Positions 28,745 to 38,812 are shown, counted from the stretch's first letter. The stretch is 64,000 nt of DNA from Vibrio ziniensis (GCF_011064285.1 NZ_CP049331.1:3100001-3164000), one strand, 5' to 3'. Notes: generated by a model from the letters alone, not told the origin. Translations and numbers: made by a program.

Positions 28745-29259
28745 CACATTTTATCTAAAACGATCCATTGAGTGGCGGAAAAAGCCTCACGAAACAGATC
28801 CGGTTTAATCGAGTGACGAATGGAATCACTGGGAAGATCATGACGACTCAGCTGCCAATCGGGCTGTTCGGATTGTGGCGGCTCACTCTTATTATCATGG
28901 GTTTCGACGGGAACAATCGCATGTCGGATATCCAATCGTGTAGGAATACTATTGCGCGCCAAATACTCAATCACCACCGCTTTCTCATGGAAGTAGTAGT
29001 TCATATTGACCGATAGCTTGTCAGAATGGTGCAACTGACACCACTGCTCAATACGATCATGGCGATGACGAAACTTCCACTGAGCCTGCGAGACATCCAG
29101 CAATTCACCATTATTGATAAGTTCGAGCTTGCCTTGGTACAGCACTTTGTCAGCATACAGAAGCTCAAACTTAGTTGCACACTGACCAGCAACTCGCAAC
29201 GTCCAACGGTTATAGTGAATATCAAATCCCTGCTCTAGTTTTGATTCGTCAATCGCCAT
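28744..29259 (-). CDS. Uncharacterised protein in the arabinose operon
   Basis: A 171-residue protein, not recognised. I use the ATG at 29259 because AGAGGT sits 6 bp ahead. It looks soluble and beta-rich, with no signal peptide or membrane helix. Repeated LLYADKVLYQGKLELINNGE and HEKAVVIEYLARNSIPTRLDI segments suggest a beta sandwich. It carries many His and Trp residues. Placed between araA and araC and coupled to araC, it should act in arabinose use or sensing, for example as a mutarotase-like or accessory protein, but that is inference only. Confidence 0.75.
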   Translation of the reverse strand: MAIDESKLEQGFDIHYNRWTLRVAGQCATKFELLYADKVLYQGKLELINNGELLDVSQAQWKFRHRHDRIEQWCQLHHSDKLSVNMNYYFHEKAVVIEYLARNSIPTRLDIRHAIVPVETHDNKSEPPQSEQPDWQLSRHDLPSDSIRHSIKPDLFREAFSATQWIVLDKM

Positions 29260-29290
29260 AATTACCTCTACAACTTTTTCTGATCTGACT

Positions 29291-29355
29291 CTTAGCCATG
29301 CGTTCTTTTTCATCTCCCCCCTCCGTAGAGGGAGAGAACGAAGAACATGGCTAAG
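29291..29355 (-). promoter_or_regulatory. Compound hairpin between araA and the unknown ara gene
   Basis: CTTAGCCATG pairs with CATGGCTAAG, then TTCTT with AAGAA, enclosing a CTCC...GGAG inner hairpin. It overlaps the last codons of araA. It may be an mRNA stabiliser or a remnant of the GC-box repeat family. Confidence 0.55.
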
Positions 29356-29359
29356 GCGA

Positions 29360-30862
29360 TTAAACGCCTGACGCTAGACGGTAGTACAAGCTGTTGGTTT
29401 TCAGCTCTTGCTTGAACGTACGAGTCTCAGTGTTTTCGTCGATAACAACCATTTCCATACCTAGGATATCAGCGTAATCCGCTAGGGTATCAACACTCAC
29501 CTGTTGGCTGTATGCACTATGGTGTGCGCCGCCCGCATGAATCCAACTTGCCGCAGCAATTTGTAGGTTTGGCATTGGCTCCCAAAGTGCATGTGCCACA
29601 GGTAGGTGTGGCATACCTTGCGGTGGAGCCACAGTCTTCACTGTGTTCACGACCATGCGGAAGCGGTTACCAAGGTCAATGACAGACACGTTTAGTGCAT
29701 CACCCTCTTTACCGCTAAATAGCAGACGAGGAACATCGCACTTCAGACCAATCGTATGACGGTGAATTTCTAGACGTGGTTTTGCCGCAGCAATCGATGG
29801 ACACACTTCAAGCATGTGCGCACCTAAAGCTTGGTCAGTTGCGCCGAAGTTATAGGTGTAATCTTCCATGAATGAAGTACCACCTTGGCGACCTTTACCC
29901 ATCTGCTTCATGATGTGAACCATAGCCGATGTTTTCCAGTCACCTTCACCGCCGTAACCGAAACCTTTCGCCATCAAACGTTGAGTTGCAAGACCTGGCA
30001 GAGAACCTAAACCGGTTAAGTTTTCAAAAGTGTTGGTAAATGCATTAGCACCAACATCGGTTAAGAAACGTTCCATACCCATTTCTAGGCGTGCTTCGTG
30101 TTGCATCAATGTAAGTAGAGAAGCATCGGTTAGCAACTCTGATTTCATTTCATAAGTTGATGCGTATTCATCCAGCATGCGAGCCACATCAGCATCCGAT
30201 ACGGATTGAACCGCTTCAGTCAGTTCACCCAAGCCGTAAGCGTTCACTTCATAGCCGAACTGGATTTGCGCAGAAACTTTGTTACCTTCGGTTACTGCTA
30301 CTTGACGCATGTTGTCACCAAAACGCGCCACTCTTAGGTTTTGACCTGCGTGGATACCCACAGCCGCACGGCACCAGTCATCCATTTCTTTATGAACTTG
30401 TGGGTTTTGCCAGTGACCAACCACCACTTTACGGTCGATACCCATACGAGTGCCGATAAAACCAAACTCACGACAACCATGAGCACTTTGGTGTGTGTTC
30501 ATGTAGTTCATGTCGATGCTGTCCCAAGGAAGCGCTGCATTGAACTGGGTGTGAAGATGCATGAATGGTTTGTTGAGCTGAGACAGACCAGCAATCCACA
30601 TTTTGGCTGGAGAGAAGGTATGCATCCAAAGCACCAAACCGATACAGTCAGGATCGTTGTTCGCTGCGCGACATACGTTAAGAATCTCTTCAGGAGACTT
30701 CACTGTACCTTTGTCGACCATAGGTACAGAGATTGCGCTGCTTTCGTTAAAACTCGCTACCATCTGACCGCTTTCAAGCGCAACTTGCTCAAGCACTTTT
30801 GGTCCGTATAGCGTTTGTGAACCAGTGACAAACCAAACTTGTTTTTCATTAAATACTTTCAT
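29360..30862 (-). CDS. araA: L-arabinose isomerase
   Basis: A 500-residue enzyme, the same length as E. coli AraA, converting L-arabinose to L-ribulose with Mn. The N-terminal [12 protein letters not shown], the substrate/metal residues in [26 protein letters not shown] and HMLEVCPSI, and the metal-binding His region [13 protein letters not shown] are all present. It follows araD by 3 bp in the araB-araD-araA order usual for Vibrio (E. coli has araBAD). Confidence 0.98.
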   Translation of the reverse strand: MKVFNEKQVWFVTGSQTLYGPKVLEQVALESGQMVASFNESSAISVPMVDKGTVKSPEEILNVCRAANNDPDCIGLVLWMHTFSPAKMWIAGLSQLNKPFMHLHTQFNAALPWDSIDMNYMNTHQSAHGCREFGFIGTRMGIDRKVVVGHWQNPQVHKEMDDWCRAAVGIHAGQNLRVARFGDNMRQVAVTEGNKVSAQIQFGYEVNAYGLGELTEAVQSVSDADVARMLDEYASTYEMKSELLTDASLLTLMQHEARLEMGMERFLTDVGANAFTNTFENLTGLGSLPGLATQRLMAKGFGYGGEGDWKTSAMVHIMKQMGKGRQGGTSFMEDYTYNFGATDQALGAHMLEVCPSIAAAKPRLEIHRHTIGLKCDVPRLLFSGKEGDALNVSVIDLGNRFRMVVNTVKTVAPPQGMPHLPVAHALWEPMPNLQIAAASWIHAGGAHHSAYSQQVSVDTLADYADILGMEMVVIDENTETRTFKQELKTNSLYYRLASGV

Positions 30863-30865
30863 GAC

Positions 30866-31618
30866 TTACCCTTTATTCTTAGCTGACTGACCGTAATAAG
30901 CATTGGCTCCGTGTTTACGTAGGTAGTGCTTATCGAGCAACGCTTGATTGATATATTCCACCGCAGGATTGATCTGTAGAGTTTGCAGCGCCATTCCGGC
31001 AACAACCTCTGTCACTACTGCGTTGTGCACCGCTTGATGAGCATCTTTGCCCCAGCAGAACGGTGCATGTTCTTTGACTAAAATTCCGGGAATCGCAATT
31101 GGGTCGTTATCGCCAATGGTTTCTACGATCACCAGACCAGTATTCAATTCGTAATCGGTGGCGATCTCTTTATTTGAGAGAGCACGAGTACATGGAATGC
31201 TGCCGTAGAAGTAATCCGCATGAGTGGTACCCAAAGCTGGGATCGCTTTACCTGCTTGCGCCCAAGCCGTTGCTTGAGGTGAATGGGTGTGAACCACGCC
31301 ACCAATTTTGGCGTAGGTGCGGTACAACACTAGGTGAGTCGCAGTATCCGAAGACGGGTTCAAATCACCTTCTACGATGTTGCCTTCCAGATCGACCACC
31401 ACCATGTTTTCAGCGCTTAAATCTTCGTAAGCAACACCGCTTGGTTTAATGACAACCAAGCCAGATTCACGGTCGATAGCCGACACGTTGCCCCAAGTGA
31501 ACGTCACTAGCTTGTGACGTTCGAGATCTAAATTAGCTTGCCACACATCATGACGAAGCTTTTTCAGGCGCTCGGCTTGATCAACCGTTCTTTGATCAAC
31601 CATTCTTTGATCAACCAT
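30866..31618 (-). CDS. araD: L-ribulose-5-phosphate 4-epimerase
   Basis: A 250-residue class II aldolase/epimerase making D-xylulose 5-phosphate. The metal-binding [28 protein letters not shown] and C-terminal [17 protein letters not shown] are all as in E. coli AraD. The first 14 residues (VDQR repeated) come from a 15-bp tandem repeat that also spans the araB stop; the genes overlap by 8 bp. GGGAGC upstream supports the start at 31618, though Met-6 is possible. Confidence 0.96.
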   Translation of the reverse strand: MVDQRMVDQRTVDQAERLKKLRHDVWQANLDLERHKLVTFTWGNVSAIDRESGLVVIKPSGVAYEDLSAENMVVVDLEGNIVEGDLNPSSDTATHLVLYRTYAKIGGVVHTHSPQATAWAQAGKAIPALGTTHADYFYGSIPCTRALSNKEIATDYELNTGLVIVETIGDNDPIAIPGILVKEHAPFCWGKDAHQAVHNAVVTEVVAGMALQTLQINPAVEYINQALLDKHYLRKHGANAYYGQSAKNKG

Positions 31619-31620
31619 GG
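31576..31620. repeat. 15-bp tandem repeat across the araB/araD junction
   Basis: Three units based on TTTGATCAACCATTC are stacked at the araB stop/araD start. They duplicate the MVDQR start region of AraD. Confidence 0.85.
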
Positions 31621-33308
31621 TGGTGCTCCCGTTCCATCTCAGAAATCTGCTCTAGATGTTGACCAAGCTCGCGATAGTCTGCGTAACGCTGTTCTCGCAG
31701 TACTTTCGCTGCTGCATTCGGCTGGTAAACTTGGCTGATTGGGCTGGCCATCGCTTTTTGTGCTTGTTGAGCATCTTCATACACACCGGCTGCAACCGCC
31801 GCGAAAATAGCAGCACCCAAAGCACAACATTGCTCAGAGCTAGCAACGGCAATATCACGACCGATTACGTCTGCACACATCTGCATCACGTAAGGGGATT
31901 TTTGCGAGATACCGCCGATGGCGATAACGCGTTCAACATCCATACCTTGGTCAACAAAGCAATCGACAATCGCTTTTGCGCCGTGAGCGGTTGACTCAAC
32001 CAGAGCTGCAAACATTGCAGGCGCAGTCGAACCCAAATTCAGATCGGTAACCGCGCCTTTGAGGCGTTGGTTGGCGTAAGGAGTACGGCGACCGTTATGC
32101 CAGTCCATCGCCAGTGGTGAGTTATCGTTGAAAGCGTATTGCTGCGCAGCCTCGGCAAGCATTGGCACAATCGACTTATCCAATTGCTCCATCACTTTTG
32201 CCGCGTCGGTATTGGTTTTCGCTAGAGCTTGAATTGGCCACATCAGTACGCGCTTATACCAAGCATAAACATCACCGAATGCCGACTGACCCGCTTCCAA
32301 AGCCATCAAGCTTGGCAGCGCGCTGCCTTTCACCTGACCACAAATGCCGTGAATGGTGCGATCGCCCACTTTGTCTGCGTCCACCATCAGGATGTCACAG
32401 GTCGACGTGCCGATAACTTTGACGAGATCATGCTCGCCTGCCCCTGCGCCAACAGCGCCCATGTGACAGTCGAACTCACCCACAGCAACCGCTAAACCCG
32501 CTGGTAAACCGAGTTTTTCTGCCCACTCTTGCGTTAGGAAACCCGCAACATCTTCAGAGGTATAAACCTCATCAAACATACGTTCACGAATACCATCAAG
32601 AGTTGGCGAAATCGCAGAAAGGAATTTTTGATCCGGCAAGCCGCCCCAGCTGTCATGCCACATCGCTTTATGGCCAGCCGCACAGATGCCGTGACGGAAT
32701 TTGCTTGGGTGCTCATTGCCAGACAATAACGCAGGGATCCAGTCACACAGTTCCACCCAACTATGAGCTGCTTTCGCTACTTGATCGTCTTGCTCACTCA
32801 CCCAAGCCGCTTTTGCCCAGAACCATTCTGATGAGTAAATACCACCAATGTACTTGGTGTAGTCGATGAACTCGCCGCCATGGGCCAGTTCATTAATCAA
32901 TTCTGCTTTGGATACTGATGTGTGGTCTTTCCACAAAATGAACATCGCGTTCGGGTTTTGTGCAAATTCTGGTAACAGTGCTAATACATTACCTTGTGCA
33001 TCAACCGGAGCTGGCGTCGAACCCGTAGTGTCAACTCCAATACCCACTACCGATTGGGCGATTTCCACAGGCACTTGCTCAAGCGCCTCGCGAACAGCTT
33101 GAGTCATCGCATCAATGTAGTCTTGTGGGTGGTGACGAAACTGAGATTGTTCAGGCTCGTTGTACAGGCCTTCCATCCAACGCGGGTAGTAAGTGACGCC
33201 GGATGCCACTTCCTCACCACTAACAGCGTTAACCAATAATGCACGTACCGAATCTGAACCAAAATCCAGACCGATGACATGTGCAGGGTGTGTCGCTAAA
33301 TGATTCAT
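31611..33308 (-). CDS. araB: L-ribulokinase
   Basis: The start at 33308 (CGGAG ahead) gives 565 residues, against 566 in E. coli; the longer upstream frame would cover the promoter. A FGGY-family sugar kinase that phosphorylates L-ribulose. [16 protein letters not shown] and [15 protein letters not shown] lie in the N-terminal half. [13 protein letters not shown] and the C-terminal [20 protein letters not shown] support the ATPase fold. First gene of araBDA-X-araC. Confidence 0.97.
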   Translation of the reverse strand: MNHLATHPAHVIGLDFGSDSVRALLVNAVSGEEVASGVTYYPRWMEGLYNEPEQSQFRHHPQDYIDAMTQAVREALEQVPVEIAQSVVGIGVDTTGSTPAPVDAQGNVLALLPEFAQNPNAMFILWKDHTSVSKAELINELAHGGEFIDYTKYIGGIYSSEWFWAKAAWVSEQDDQVAKAAHSWVELCDWIPALLSGNEHPSKFRHGICAAGHKAMWHDSWGGLPDQKFLSAISPTLDGIRERMFDEVYTSEDVAGFLTQEWAEKLGLPAGLAVAVGEFDCHMGAVGAGAGEHDLVKVIGTSTCDILMVDADKVGDRTIHGICGQVKGSALPSLMALEAGQSAFGDVYAWYKRVLMWPIQALAKTNTDAAKVMEQLDKSIVPMLAEAAQQYAFNDNSPLAMDWHNGRRTPYANQRLKGAVTDLNLGSTAPAMFAALVESTAHGAKAIVDCFVDQGMDVERVIAIGGISQKSPYVMQMCADVIGRDIAVASSEQCCALGAAIFAAVAAGVYEDAQQAQKAMASPISQVYQPNAAAKVLREQRYADYRELGQHLEQISEMEREHHHG

Positions 33309-33365
33309 AACAACTCCGTATAGGGGGTCCATGTAGGGTGATATTTTTTTGTTGTTATACCCCTG

Positions 33366-33418
33366 CATGGATGATTCAGCCATGACATTGCCTGCTAGAT
33401 GTATGGACAAATTCGCCA
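33366..33418 (-). promoter_or_regulatory. AraC half-site-like sequences upstream of araB
   Basis: TATGGACAAATTCGCCA (33402-33418) and CATGGATGATTCAGCCA (33366-33382) resemble the E. coli araI half-site (TATGGATAAAAATGCTA) and have the same orientation toward araB. Spacing is 36 bp rather than the 21 bp of araI1-I2. The proximal site would overlap the araB -35 region. Confidence 0.55.
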
Positions 33419-33574
33419 TAAGCATATTTCTGTGCATTTGATTAAAAAACACTCACAGCCTTGGTGTATAAGGCTAAAAGCACTATTAAAACCATTTCAC
33501 ATGCACCACAAACTGTCAGAAATGCACTAAAACGTAACATTTGAGATCCGCTTCATGTTCAGCCTCGCTAAATG

Positions 33575-33618
33575 AATGGACAAAATTGCTACATTTTTTT
33601 GATGTGATTTTCATCACT
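33575..33618 (+). promoter_or_regulatory. AraC half-site plus CRP site upstream of araF
   Basis: AATGGACAAAATTGCTA (33575-33591) matches the AraC half-site. Eleven bases later TGTGATTTTCATCACT (33603-33618) matches the CRP consensus TGTGA-N6-TCACA except at the last base. They lie 66-109 bp before the araF ATG in the araB/araF divergent region. Confidence 0.7.
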
Positions 33619-33683
33619 TCAACTTGAAATGAAATCTTCAAATATGTCCGTGAAACAACCCCTACCCAGCGGATGGAATAACA

Positions 33684-34682
33684 ATGAAACTAAAAAAATT
33701 ATTAGTAGCAACTGCCTTAACCGGGGCAACAATGTTAAGCGCTTCTGCCAATGCGTTCTTTGGTTCAAGTGATGACATGCGACTAGGCTACCTAGTTAAA
33801 CAGCCAGAAGAGCCTTGGTTCCAAACTGAATGGTCATTTGCAGAAAAAGCCGGTAAAGACCTTGGCTTTGAAGTAGTAAAAATGGCTGTGCCAGATGGTG
33901 AAAAAACTCTGAATGCTATCGATACCTTAGCAGCTCAAGGCGCGAAAGGTTTCGTTATCTGTACTCCGGACCCTAAATTAGGTCCAGCAATCATGGCGAA
34001 AGCAAAAAGCTATGATCTCAAAGTTGTGACCGTAGATGACCAGTTCCTAAATGCTAAAGGCGAACCTATGGTTGACGTACCTCTGGTCATGATGGCAGCA
34101 ACCGCTATCGGTGAACGCCAAGGTTCAGAACTTTATAAAGAAATGACTAAACGTAAATGGGACGTAGCAACAACAGGTGTTATGGCAATCACTGCTGACG
34201 AGCTAGACACAGCACGTCGTCGTGTTGACGGTTCGATCTCAGCTCTAAAACAAGCGGGTTTCCCATCGGGTCAAATCTACCGTGTACCAACCAAAACTAA
34301 CGACATCCCAGGAGCATTGGACGCGGCAAACTCACTGCTTGTTCAATACCCAAATGTTAAACAATGGCTTGTTGTTGGCATGAACGACAACACCGTTCTT
34401 GGTGGTATCCGTGCGACTGAAGGTCAAGGCTTCGGCGCTGGCAACGTCATCGGTATCGGTATCAACGGCGTAGACGCAGTGAACGAGCTTGCGAAAGCTA
34501 ACGCAACTGGCTTCTACGGTTCTCTACTTCCAAGCCCAGACGTACACGGCTACAGAAGTATCGAATCTCTTTACAAATGGGTTAAAGAAGACGTTGAACC
34601 AAACAAATTCGTTGAAGTTACTGACGTCGTTCTTATCACTCGTGACAACTTCAAAGACGAACTAGCGAAGAAAGGGCTATAA
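33684..34682 (+). CDS. araF: L-arabinose-binding periplasmic protein
   Basis: A 332-residue secreted binding protein with a signal peptide ending near SASANA (residue 24). LGYLVKQPEEPWFQTEW, KMAVPDGEKTLNAID and LVVGMNDNTVLGGIRA match E. coli AraF, the high-affinity L-arabinose receptor of the AraFGH ABC importer. It is first in araFGH and followed by a strong hairpin, a common way to keep binding-protein mRNA abundant. Confidence 0.97.
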   Translation: MKLKKLLVATALTGATMLSASANAFFGSSDDMRLGYLVKQPEEPWFQTEWSFAEKAGKDLGFEVVKMAVPDGEKTLNAIDTLAAQGAKGFVICTPDPKLGPAIMAKAKSYDLKVVTVDDQFLNAKGEPMVDVPLVMMAATAIGERQGSELYKEMTKRKWDVATTGVMAITADELDTARRRVDGSISALKQAGFPSGQIYRVPTKTNDIPGALDAANSLLVQYPNVKQWLVVGMNDNTVLGGIRATEGQGFGAGNVIGIGINGVDAVNELAKANATGFYGSLLPSPDVHGYRSIESLYKWVKEDVEPNKFVEVTDVVLITRDNFKDELAKKGL

Positions 34683-34692
34683 GCTCAATTTT

Positions 34693-34717
34693 GGTGACGG
34701 CTACCTTGGCCGTCACC
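34693..34717 (+). promoter_or_regulatory. Hairpin between araF and araG
   Basis: GGTGACGGC-(7 bases)-GCCGTCACC, 9-bp perfect stem with no T-tract, 10 bp after araF. Probably stabilises araF mRNA or attenuates transcription into araGH. Confidence 0.7.
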
Positions 34718-34758
34718 CTCTTGATTTTACGGTTACCTTGAACCAACGGAGAGAAGTT

Positions 34759-36273
34759 ATGGCGAAGTCCCCTTCTTACATAGAGTTTTGTAATATTTCC
34801 AAGCACTTCCCTGGGGTAAAAGCACTCAACAACGTTAGCTTTCGCGCAAGCGCAGGCAGCATTCACGCTTTGATGGGAGAAAACGGTGCAGGTAAATCAA
34901 CTCTGCTTAAAACCTTGAGTGGGTTCCACCAGCCAACAGACGGTCATATCGCGATTGATGGTAAAGAGATCACTCTTACTTCAACCAACGATGCACTTGA
35001 TCACGGTATCGCTATCATCTACCAAGAACTGAACTTGGTTCCTGAGCTCACCGTTGCTGAAAACATTTATCTTGGGCAACTTCCAACCAAAGGTGGTCGA
35101 GTTGATACTGAAATGCTAAACAAAAATGCCCGTGTGCAGTTAGAGCGTCTCGGCGAAACGTTTGACCCAGCTTGCCAGTTAAAAGAATTATCTATCGGCC
35201 AATGGCAAATGGTGGAAATTGCCAAAGCCCTTAGTCGCAACGCACAGATCATCGCTTTTGATGAACCAACCAGTAGCTTGTCTCAACGTGAGATTCAAAA
35301 CCTGTTCAAGGTTATTCGTGAGCTTAGAGATGCTGGCAAAATCATCATGTATGTCTCTCACCGTATGGAAGAGATTTTCAATCTGTGTGACGCCATTACT
35401 ATCTTCAAAGATGGTCAACACGTTCAGTCTTTTGAAGACATGTCTGAACTGACCAACGACCGCCTAGTGGAATTGATGGTGGGGCGTGAAATTAACGACA
35501 TCTACAACTACCGCTCGCGCGAATTAGGTACAAGCGGCTTACGCCTAGAGAACATTCAAGGGCCTGGGCTTAGCGCTCCTGTTTCACTGGATATCCAACA
35601 GGGTGAAATTCTCGGATTGTTTGGTCTGGTTGGCGCAGGTCGAACAGAGCTAACTCGTTTAGTGTTTGGCGCTGAACGTAAAACCGGCGGTGATATTTAC
35701 CTTCACGATGTAAAAATCGGCATTAAAACCCCACAAGATGCGATTCGCGCAGGCATTACCCTCTGTTCTGAAGACCGTAAAGCGCATGGCATAGTGCCAA
35801 TCATGTCGGTGCAAGAAAACACCAACATCAGTGCGCGACCATGGCATCTCAAATTTAACAGTCTGATCGACTTCGTGTGGGAAAAAGACAACGCAACTAA
35901 GCAAAAACAAGCACTCAACGTTAAAGCGTCTTCACTTGAACAGCCTATAGGTAAGCTCTCTGGTGGTAACCAACAAAAAGTGATTCTCGGTCGTTGGTTG
36001 TCGACAGCAATGAGCGTGATCTTACTGGATGAACCTACTCGCGGTATCGACGTAGGTGCGAAATCTGAAATTTACGAATTAATTTTTAAGCTGGCGGAAA
36101 ACGGAGTCACCGTATTGGTCGTTTCCAGCGATTTACCAGAAGTGTTGGGTATCTCTGACCGCGTTCTTGTGATGAAAGACGGCGCGGTAACAGGTGAACT
36201 TCAACGCGATGAATTTAACGAACAAACTGCTCTTCGTCTTGCGATGCTCGACAAAGAGTCAGCAGCAGCTTAA
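34759..36273 (+). CDS. araG: L-arabinose ABC transporter ATP-binding protein
   Basis: The start at 34759 (GGAGAG six bases ahead) gives 504 residues, the same as E. coli AraG. Two ATPase halves: Walker A GENGAGKST and signature LSIGQWQMVEIAKAL with DEPTSSLS in the first. The second has the degenerate Walker A region GLVGAGRTE, the signature LSGGNQQKV and DEPTRGIDVG. It powers arabinose uptake from AraF through AraH. Confidence 0.97.
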   Translation: MAKSPSYIEFCNISKHFPGVKALNNVSFRASAGSIHALMGENGAGKSTLLKTLSGFHQPTDGHIAIDGKEITLTSTNDALDHGIAIIYQELNLVPELTVAENIYLGQLPTKGGRVDTEMLNKNARVQLERLGETFDPACQLKELSIGQWQMVEIAKALSRNAQIIAFDEPTSSLSQREIQNLFKVIRELRDAGKIIMYVSHRMEEIFNLCDAITIFKDGQHVQSFEDMSELTNDRLVELMVGREINDIYNYRSRELGTSGLRLENIQGPGLSAPVSLDIQQGEILGLFGLVGAGRTELTRLVFGAERKTGGDIYLHDVKIGIKTPQDAIRAGITLCSEDRKAHGIVPIMSVQENTNISARPWHLKFNSLIDFVWEKDNATKQKQALNVKASSLEQPIGKLSGGNQQKVILGRWLSTAMSVILLDEPTRGIDVGAKSEIYELIFKLAENGVTVLVVSSDLPEVLGISDRVLVMKDGAVTGELQRDEFNEQTALRLAMLDKESAAA

Positions 36274-36290
36274 ACCTGAGGAATATCATT

Positions 36291-37277
36291 ATGTCTTTAT
36301 CTAGCCCTACTAAAGCGATGACGTCTGAGGCGAAATCCGGCGGATTTAACTTCTCTAAAATTTGGGACAAGTTTGGAATGCTCATGGTGTTTGCGGGTCT
36401 GTTTATACTCTGCTGCCTGTTCGTTCCTTACTTCGCGACCTTCATCAACATGAAAGGTTTGGGTCTTGCCATTTCAATGAGCGGAATGGTGGCGTGTGCC
36501 ATGTTGTTCTGTCTGGCTTGTGGTGACTTAGACCTTTCTGTTGCATCTATCATTGCCTGTTCAGGTGTGGTGACTGCAGTGGCAATTAACGCCACCAGCA
36601 GCGTAGTACTAGGCATCGGAGCTGGCTTGCTTTCCGGTGTGGTGTTTGGCCTACTCAATGGATTTGTTATCGCAAAACTGCAAATCAACGCTCTGATCAC
36701 AACGCTAGCAACCATGCAGATTGCTCGCGGTCTTGGCTACATTATCTCTGATGGTAAAGCGGTCGGTATCACTGAAGAGAGCTTCTTCACTTTGGGTAAC
36801 TCTTCAATTCTCGGTATCCCTACTCCAATTTGGTTAACGCTAATCACCTTCGCTGTATTTGCTTTCCTGCTCAACCGTACCGTTTACGGCCGCAATACTC
36901 TAGCAATCGGTGGTAACGAAGAAGCCGCACGTCTTGCGGGTGTAAATGTAGTCAAAACCAAGATGATGATCTTCACCATTTCTGGTTTTATCTCCGCACT
37001 GGCTGGCGTTATCCTAGCGGCGCGTATGACATCAGGTCAGCCAATGACCTCTGTGGGGTTCGAACTGGTGGTTATCTCTGCGTGTGTACTGGGTGGTGTG
37101 TCACTGAAAGGTGGTATTGGTAAAGTTTCTTATGTAATCGCCGGTGTGCTTATCCTTGGTACAGTAGAAAACGCAATGAACCTATTGAACATGTCTCCGT
37201 TTGCTCAATATGTGGTACGTGGTGCCATCCTACTCGCAGCCGTTATTTTTGACCGCTACAAACAGAAAACCCAATAA
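36291..37277 (+). CDS. araH: L-arabinose ABC transporter permease
   Basis: A 328-residue membrane protein with eight to ten helices and the sugar-permease signatures CGDLDLSVASIIACSG and NEEAARLAGVNV. This is the AraH/RbsC-type permease completing araFGH. GAGGAA precedes the ATG, 17 bp after araG. A terminator follows. Confidence 0.97.
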   Translation: MSLSSPTKAMTSEAKSGGFNFSKIWDKFGMLMVFAGLFILCCLFVPYFATFINMKGLGLAISMSGMVACAMLFCLACGDLDLSVASIIACSGVVTAVAINATSSVVLGIGAGLLSGVVFGLLNGFVIAKLQINALITTLATMQIARGLGYIISDGKAVGITEESFFTLGNSSILGIPTPIWLTLITFAVFAFLLNRTVYGRNTLAIGGNEEAARLAGVNVVKTKMMIFTISGFISALAGVILAARMTSGQPMTSVGFELVVISACVLGGVSLKGGIGKVSYVIAGVLILGTVENAMNLLNMSPFAQYVVRGAILLAAVIFDRYKQKTQ

Positions 37278-37315
37278 GTTATACACCCCCGCATATATTT
37301 CTCATGTTGATATTT

Positions 37316-37340
37316 GCTCCTCTTTTCAGGGGAGCTTTTT
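37316..37340 (+). terminator. araFGH terminator
   Basis: GCTCCTC / GGGGAGC stem (one G-T pair) with loop TTTTCA and seven T residues. Confidence 0.85.
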
Positions 37341-37345
37341 TATTA

Positions 37346-37460
37346 TCGATAACGCAAACTCGCACCTCTGCATTTTATAAGAAAGCGTCCGTAAAACTCC
37401 GCCGAGCCCTCCTTGGATTGGAAGGTTTACTTACCAATATCCAATCACTGAACACTACAT
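37346..37460 (+). repeat. Degenerate MITE-like remnant
   Basis: Order and phrases recall the MITE interior (CGCAAACTCGCA, AACTCCGCCGAGCC, GGAAGGTTTACTTA, CAATCACTGA), but with many substitutions and no clean ends. I read it as an old decayed copy. Confidence 0.5.
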
Positions 37461-37621
37461 TTTTCAGACACTCTATATTCCAATCAGCGATAACCGTTCT
37501 CGTTTACAACAATAACTTTAGAACCCATTCCACTTTATTGATAAAACCGCAATAAGTTTAAATCGAGAGCAAATTTACTTATCACTTAAGTATTAGTTCG
37601 TTGGGAGTAAGTTGCTAATAA

Positions 37622-37666
37622 AATGGATTATTTAGCTACCAAAAATTTTATGTGATTAAAATCGAA
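37622..37666 (+). promoter_or_regulatory. AraC half-site plus CRP-like site upstream of ytfQ
   Basis: AATGGATTATTTAGCTA (37622-37638) resembles the AraC half-site upstream of araF. Twelve bases later TGTGATTAAAATCGAA (37651-37666) is a half-conserved CRP site. The arrangement copies that at araF, but lies farther (about 160-200 bp) from the ytfQ start. Confidence 0.55.
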
Positions 37667-37823
37667 CCAATATTTCATTTCGAGACTTACTATTTTACTG
37701 CTCATCAATATTTCTATAAATTTTAATAATGAGCATCACAGTGAAACAAAATAAACTTAAGTATCAAGATATTGCTTAGGTAAAGGTGAAATAAAAGGTT
37801 TAAAACAAGATAGGGATTTAATC

Positions 37824-38783
37824 ATGTTAAAAAAACTTACTTTAGCTACCGCTGTCAGTACCATTTTAATGTCTGGTTCACTCATGGCTGCCTCATTAAC
37901 GGTTGGTTTCTCTCAAATTGGATCAGAATCAGGCTGGCGAGCAGCTGAAACTGCGGTATCCAAAGTTGAAGCAGAAAAACGCGGTGTGACACTGAAAATT
38001 TCTGATGCACAACAAAAGCAAGAGAACCAAATCAAAGCTGTACGCTCGTTCATTGCTCAGGGTGTAGACGCCATCTTTATCGCGCCTGTGGTACAAACTG
38101 GCTGGGGGCCTGTGCTTGAAGAAGCCAAAGACTACGGCATCCCGGTATTCCTACTCGACCGTGGTATCACAGTAGAAGACGACTCACTTTATATGACCGC
38201 GGTTACCGCTGATAACGTACTGGAAGGCGCTGTAGCTGGTAAATGGTTGATCGACAAAGTGGGCAGCAAAAAATGTAACGTTGTAGAGCTACAAGGAACT
38301 GTCGGTGCGAGTGTGGCTATCGACCGTAAAAAAGGCTTTAGCGACGCTGTAGACAAAGTCGACAATATTCAAATTGTTCGTACTCAGTCAGGCGAATTCA
38401 CCCGTAGTAAAGGTAAAGAAGTTATGGAAAGCTTTATTAAAGCTGAAAATAACGGCAAGAATATCTGTGCGGTATTCGCACATAACGATGATATGGCCAT
38501 CGGTGCTATTCAAGCAATTAAAGAAGCAGGTTTAAAACCAGGCAGCGATATTTTAATTGTCTCTATTGATGCGGTTCCAGACATATTTAAAGCGATGATG
38601 AGTGGTGAAGCAAACGCGACCGTTGAGCTGACTCCAAATATGGCTGGCCCTGCTCTTGACGCGCTTATTGCTTATAAAAATAAAGGCACAACTCCACCGA
38701 AGAAAATTGTTACTGAGTCTAATTTATATTTACCCGCTGATGCCAAAGCTCAGTTAGAAATGAAAAAAGACTTAGGTTACTAA
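37824..38783 (+). CDS. ytfQ: YtfQ-type furanose-binding periplasmic protein
   Basis: A 319-residue secreted sugar-binding protein; signal peptide MLKKLTLATAVSTILMSGSL ends near MAAS (residue 23). TVGFSQIGSESGWRAAET and SFIAQGVDAIFIAPV, with PVFLLDRGI and VFAHNDDMAIGAIQAIKEAG, match E. coli YtfQ, which binds galactofuranose. In an arabinose locus with an AraC-like site upstream, the ligand may instead be L-arabinofuranose or an arabinoside. First gene of the ytfQRT-yjfF transporter. Confidence 0.9.
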   Translation: MLKKLTLATAVSTILMSGSLMAASLTVGFSQIGSESGWRAAETAVSKVEAEKRGVTLKISDAQQKQENQIKAVRSFIAQGVDAIFIAPVVQTGWGPVLEEAKDYGIPVFLLDRGITVEDDSLYMTAVTADNVLEGAVAGKWLIDKVGSKKCNVVELQGTVGASVAIDRKKGFSDAVDKVDNIQIVRTQSGEFTRSKGKEVMESFIKAENNGKNICAVFAHNDDMAIGAIQAIKEAGLKPGSDILIVSIDAVPDIFKAMMSGEANATVELTPNMAGPALDALIAYKNKGTTPPKKIVTESNLYLPADAKAQLEMKKDLGY

Positions 38784-38812
38784 TTTTATTGTCATCACCC
38801 CTCCCGCAAGGG

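Noticed and set aside
33309..33452. N-terminal extension of AraB
   Set aside because: It covers the araB promoter and AraC half-sites; AraB aligns from 33308.
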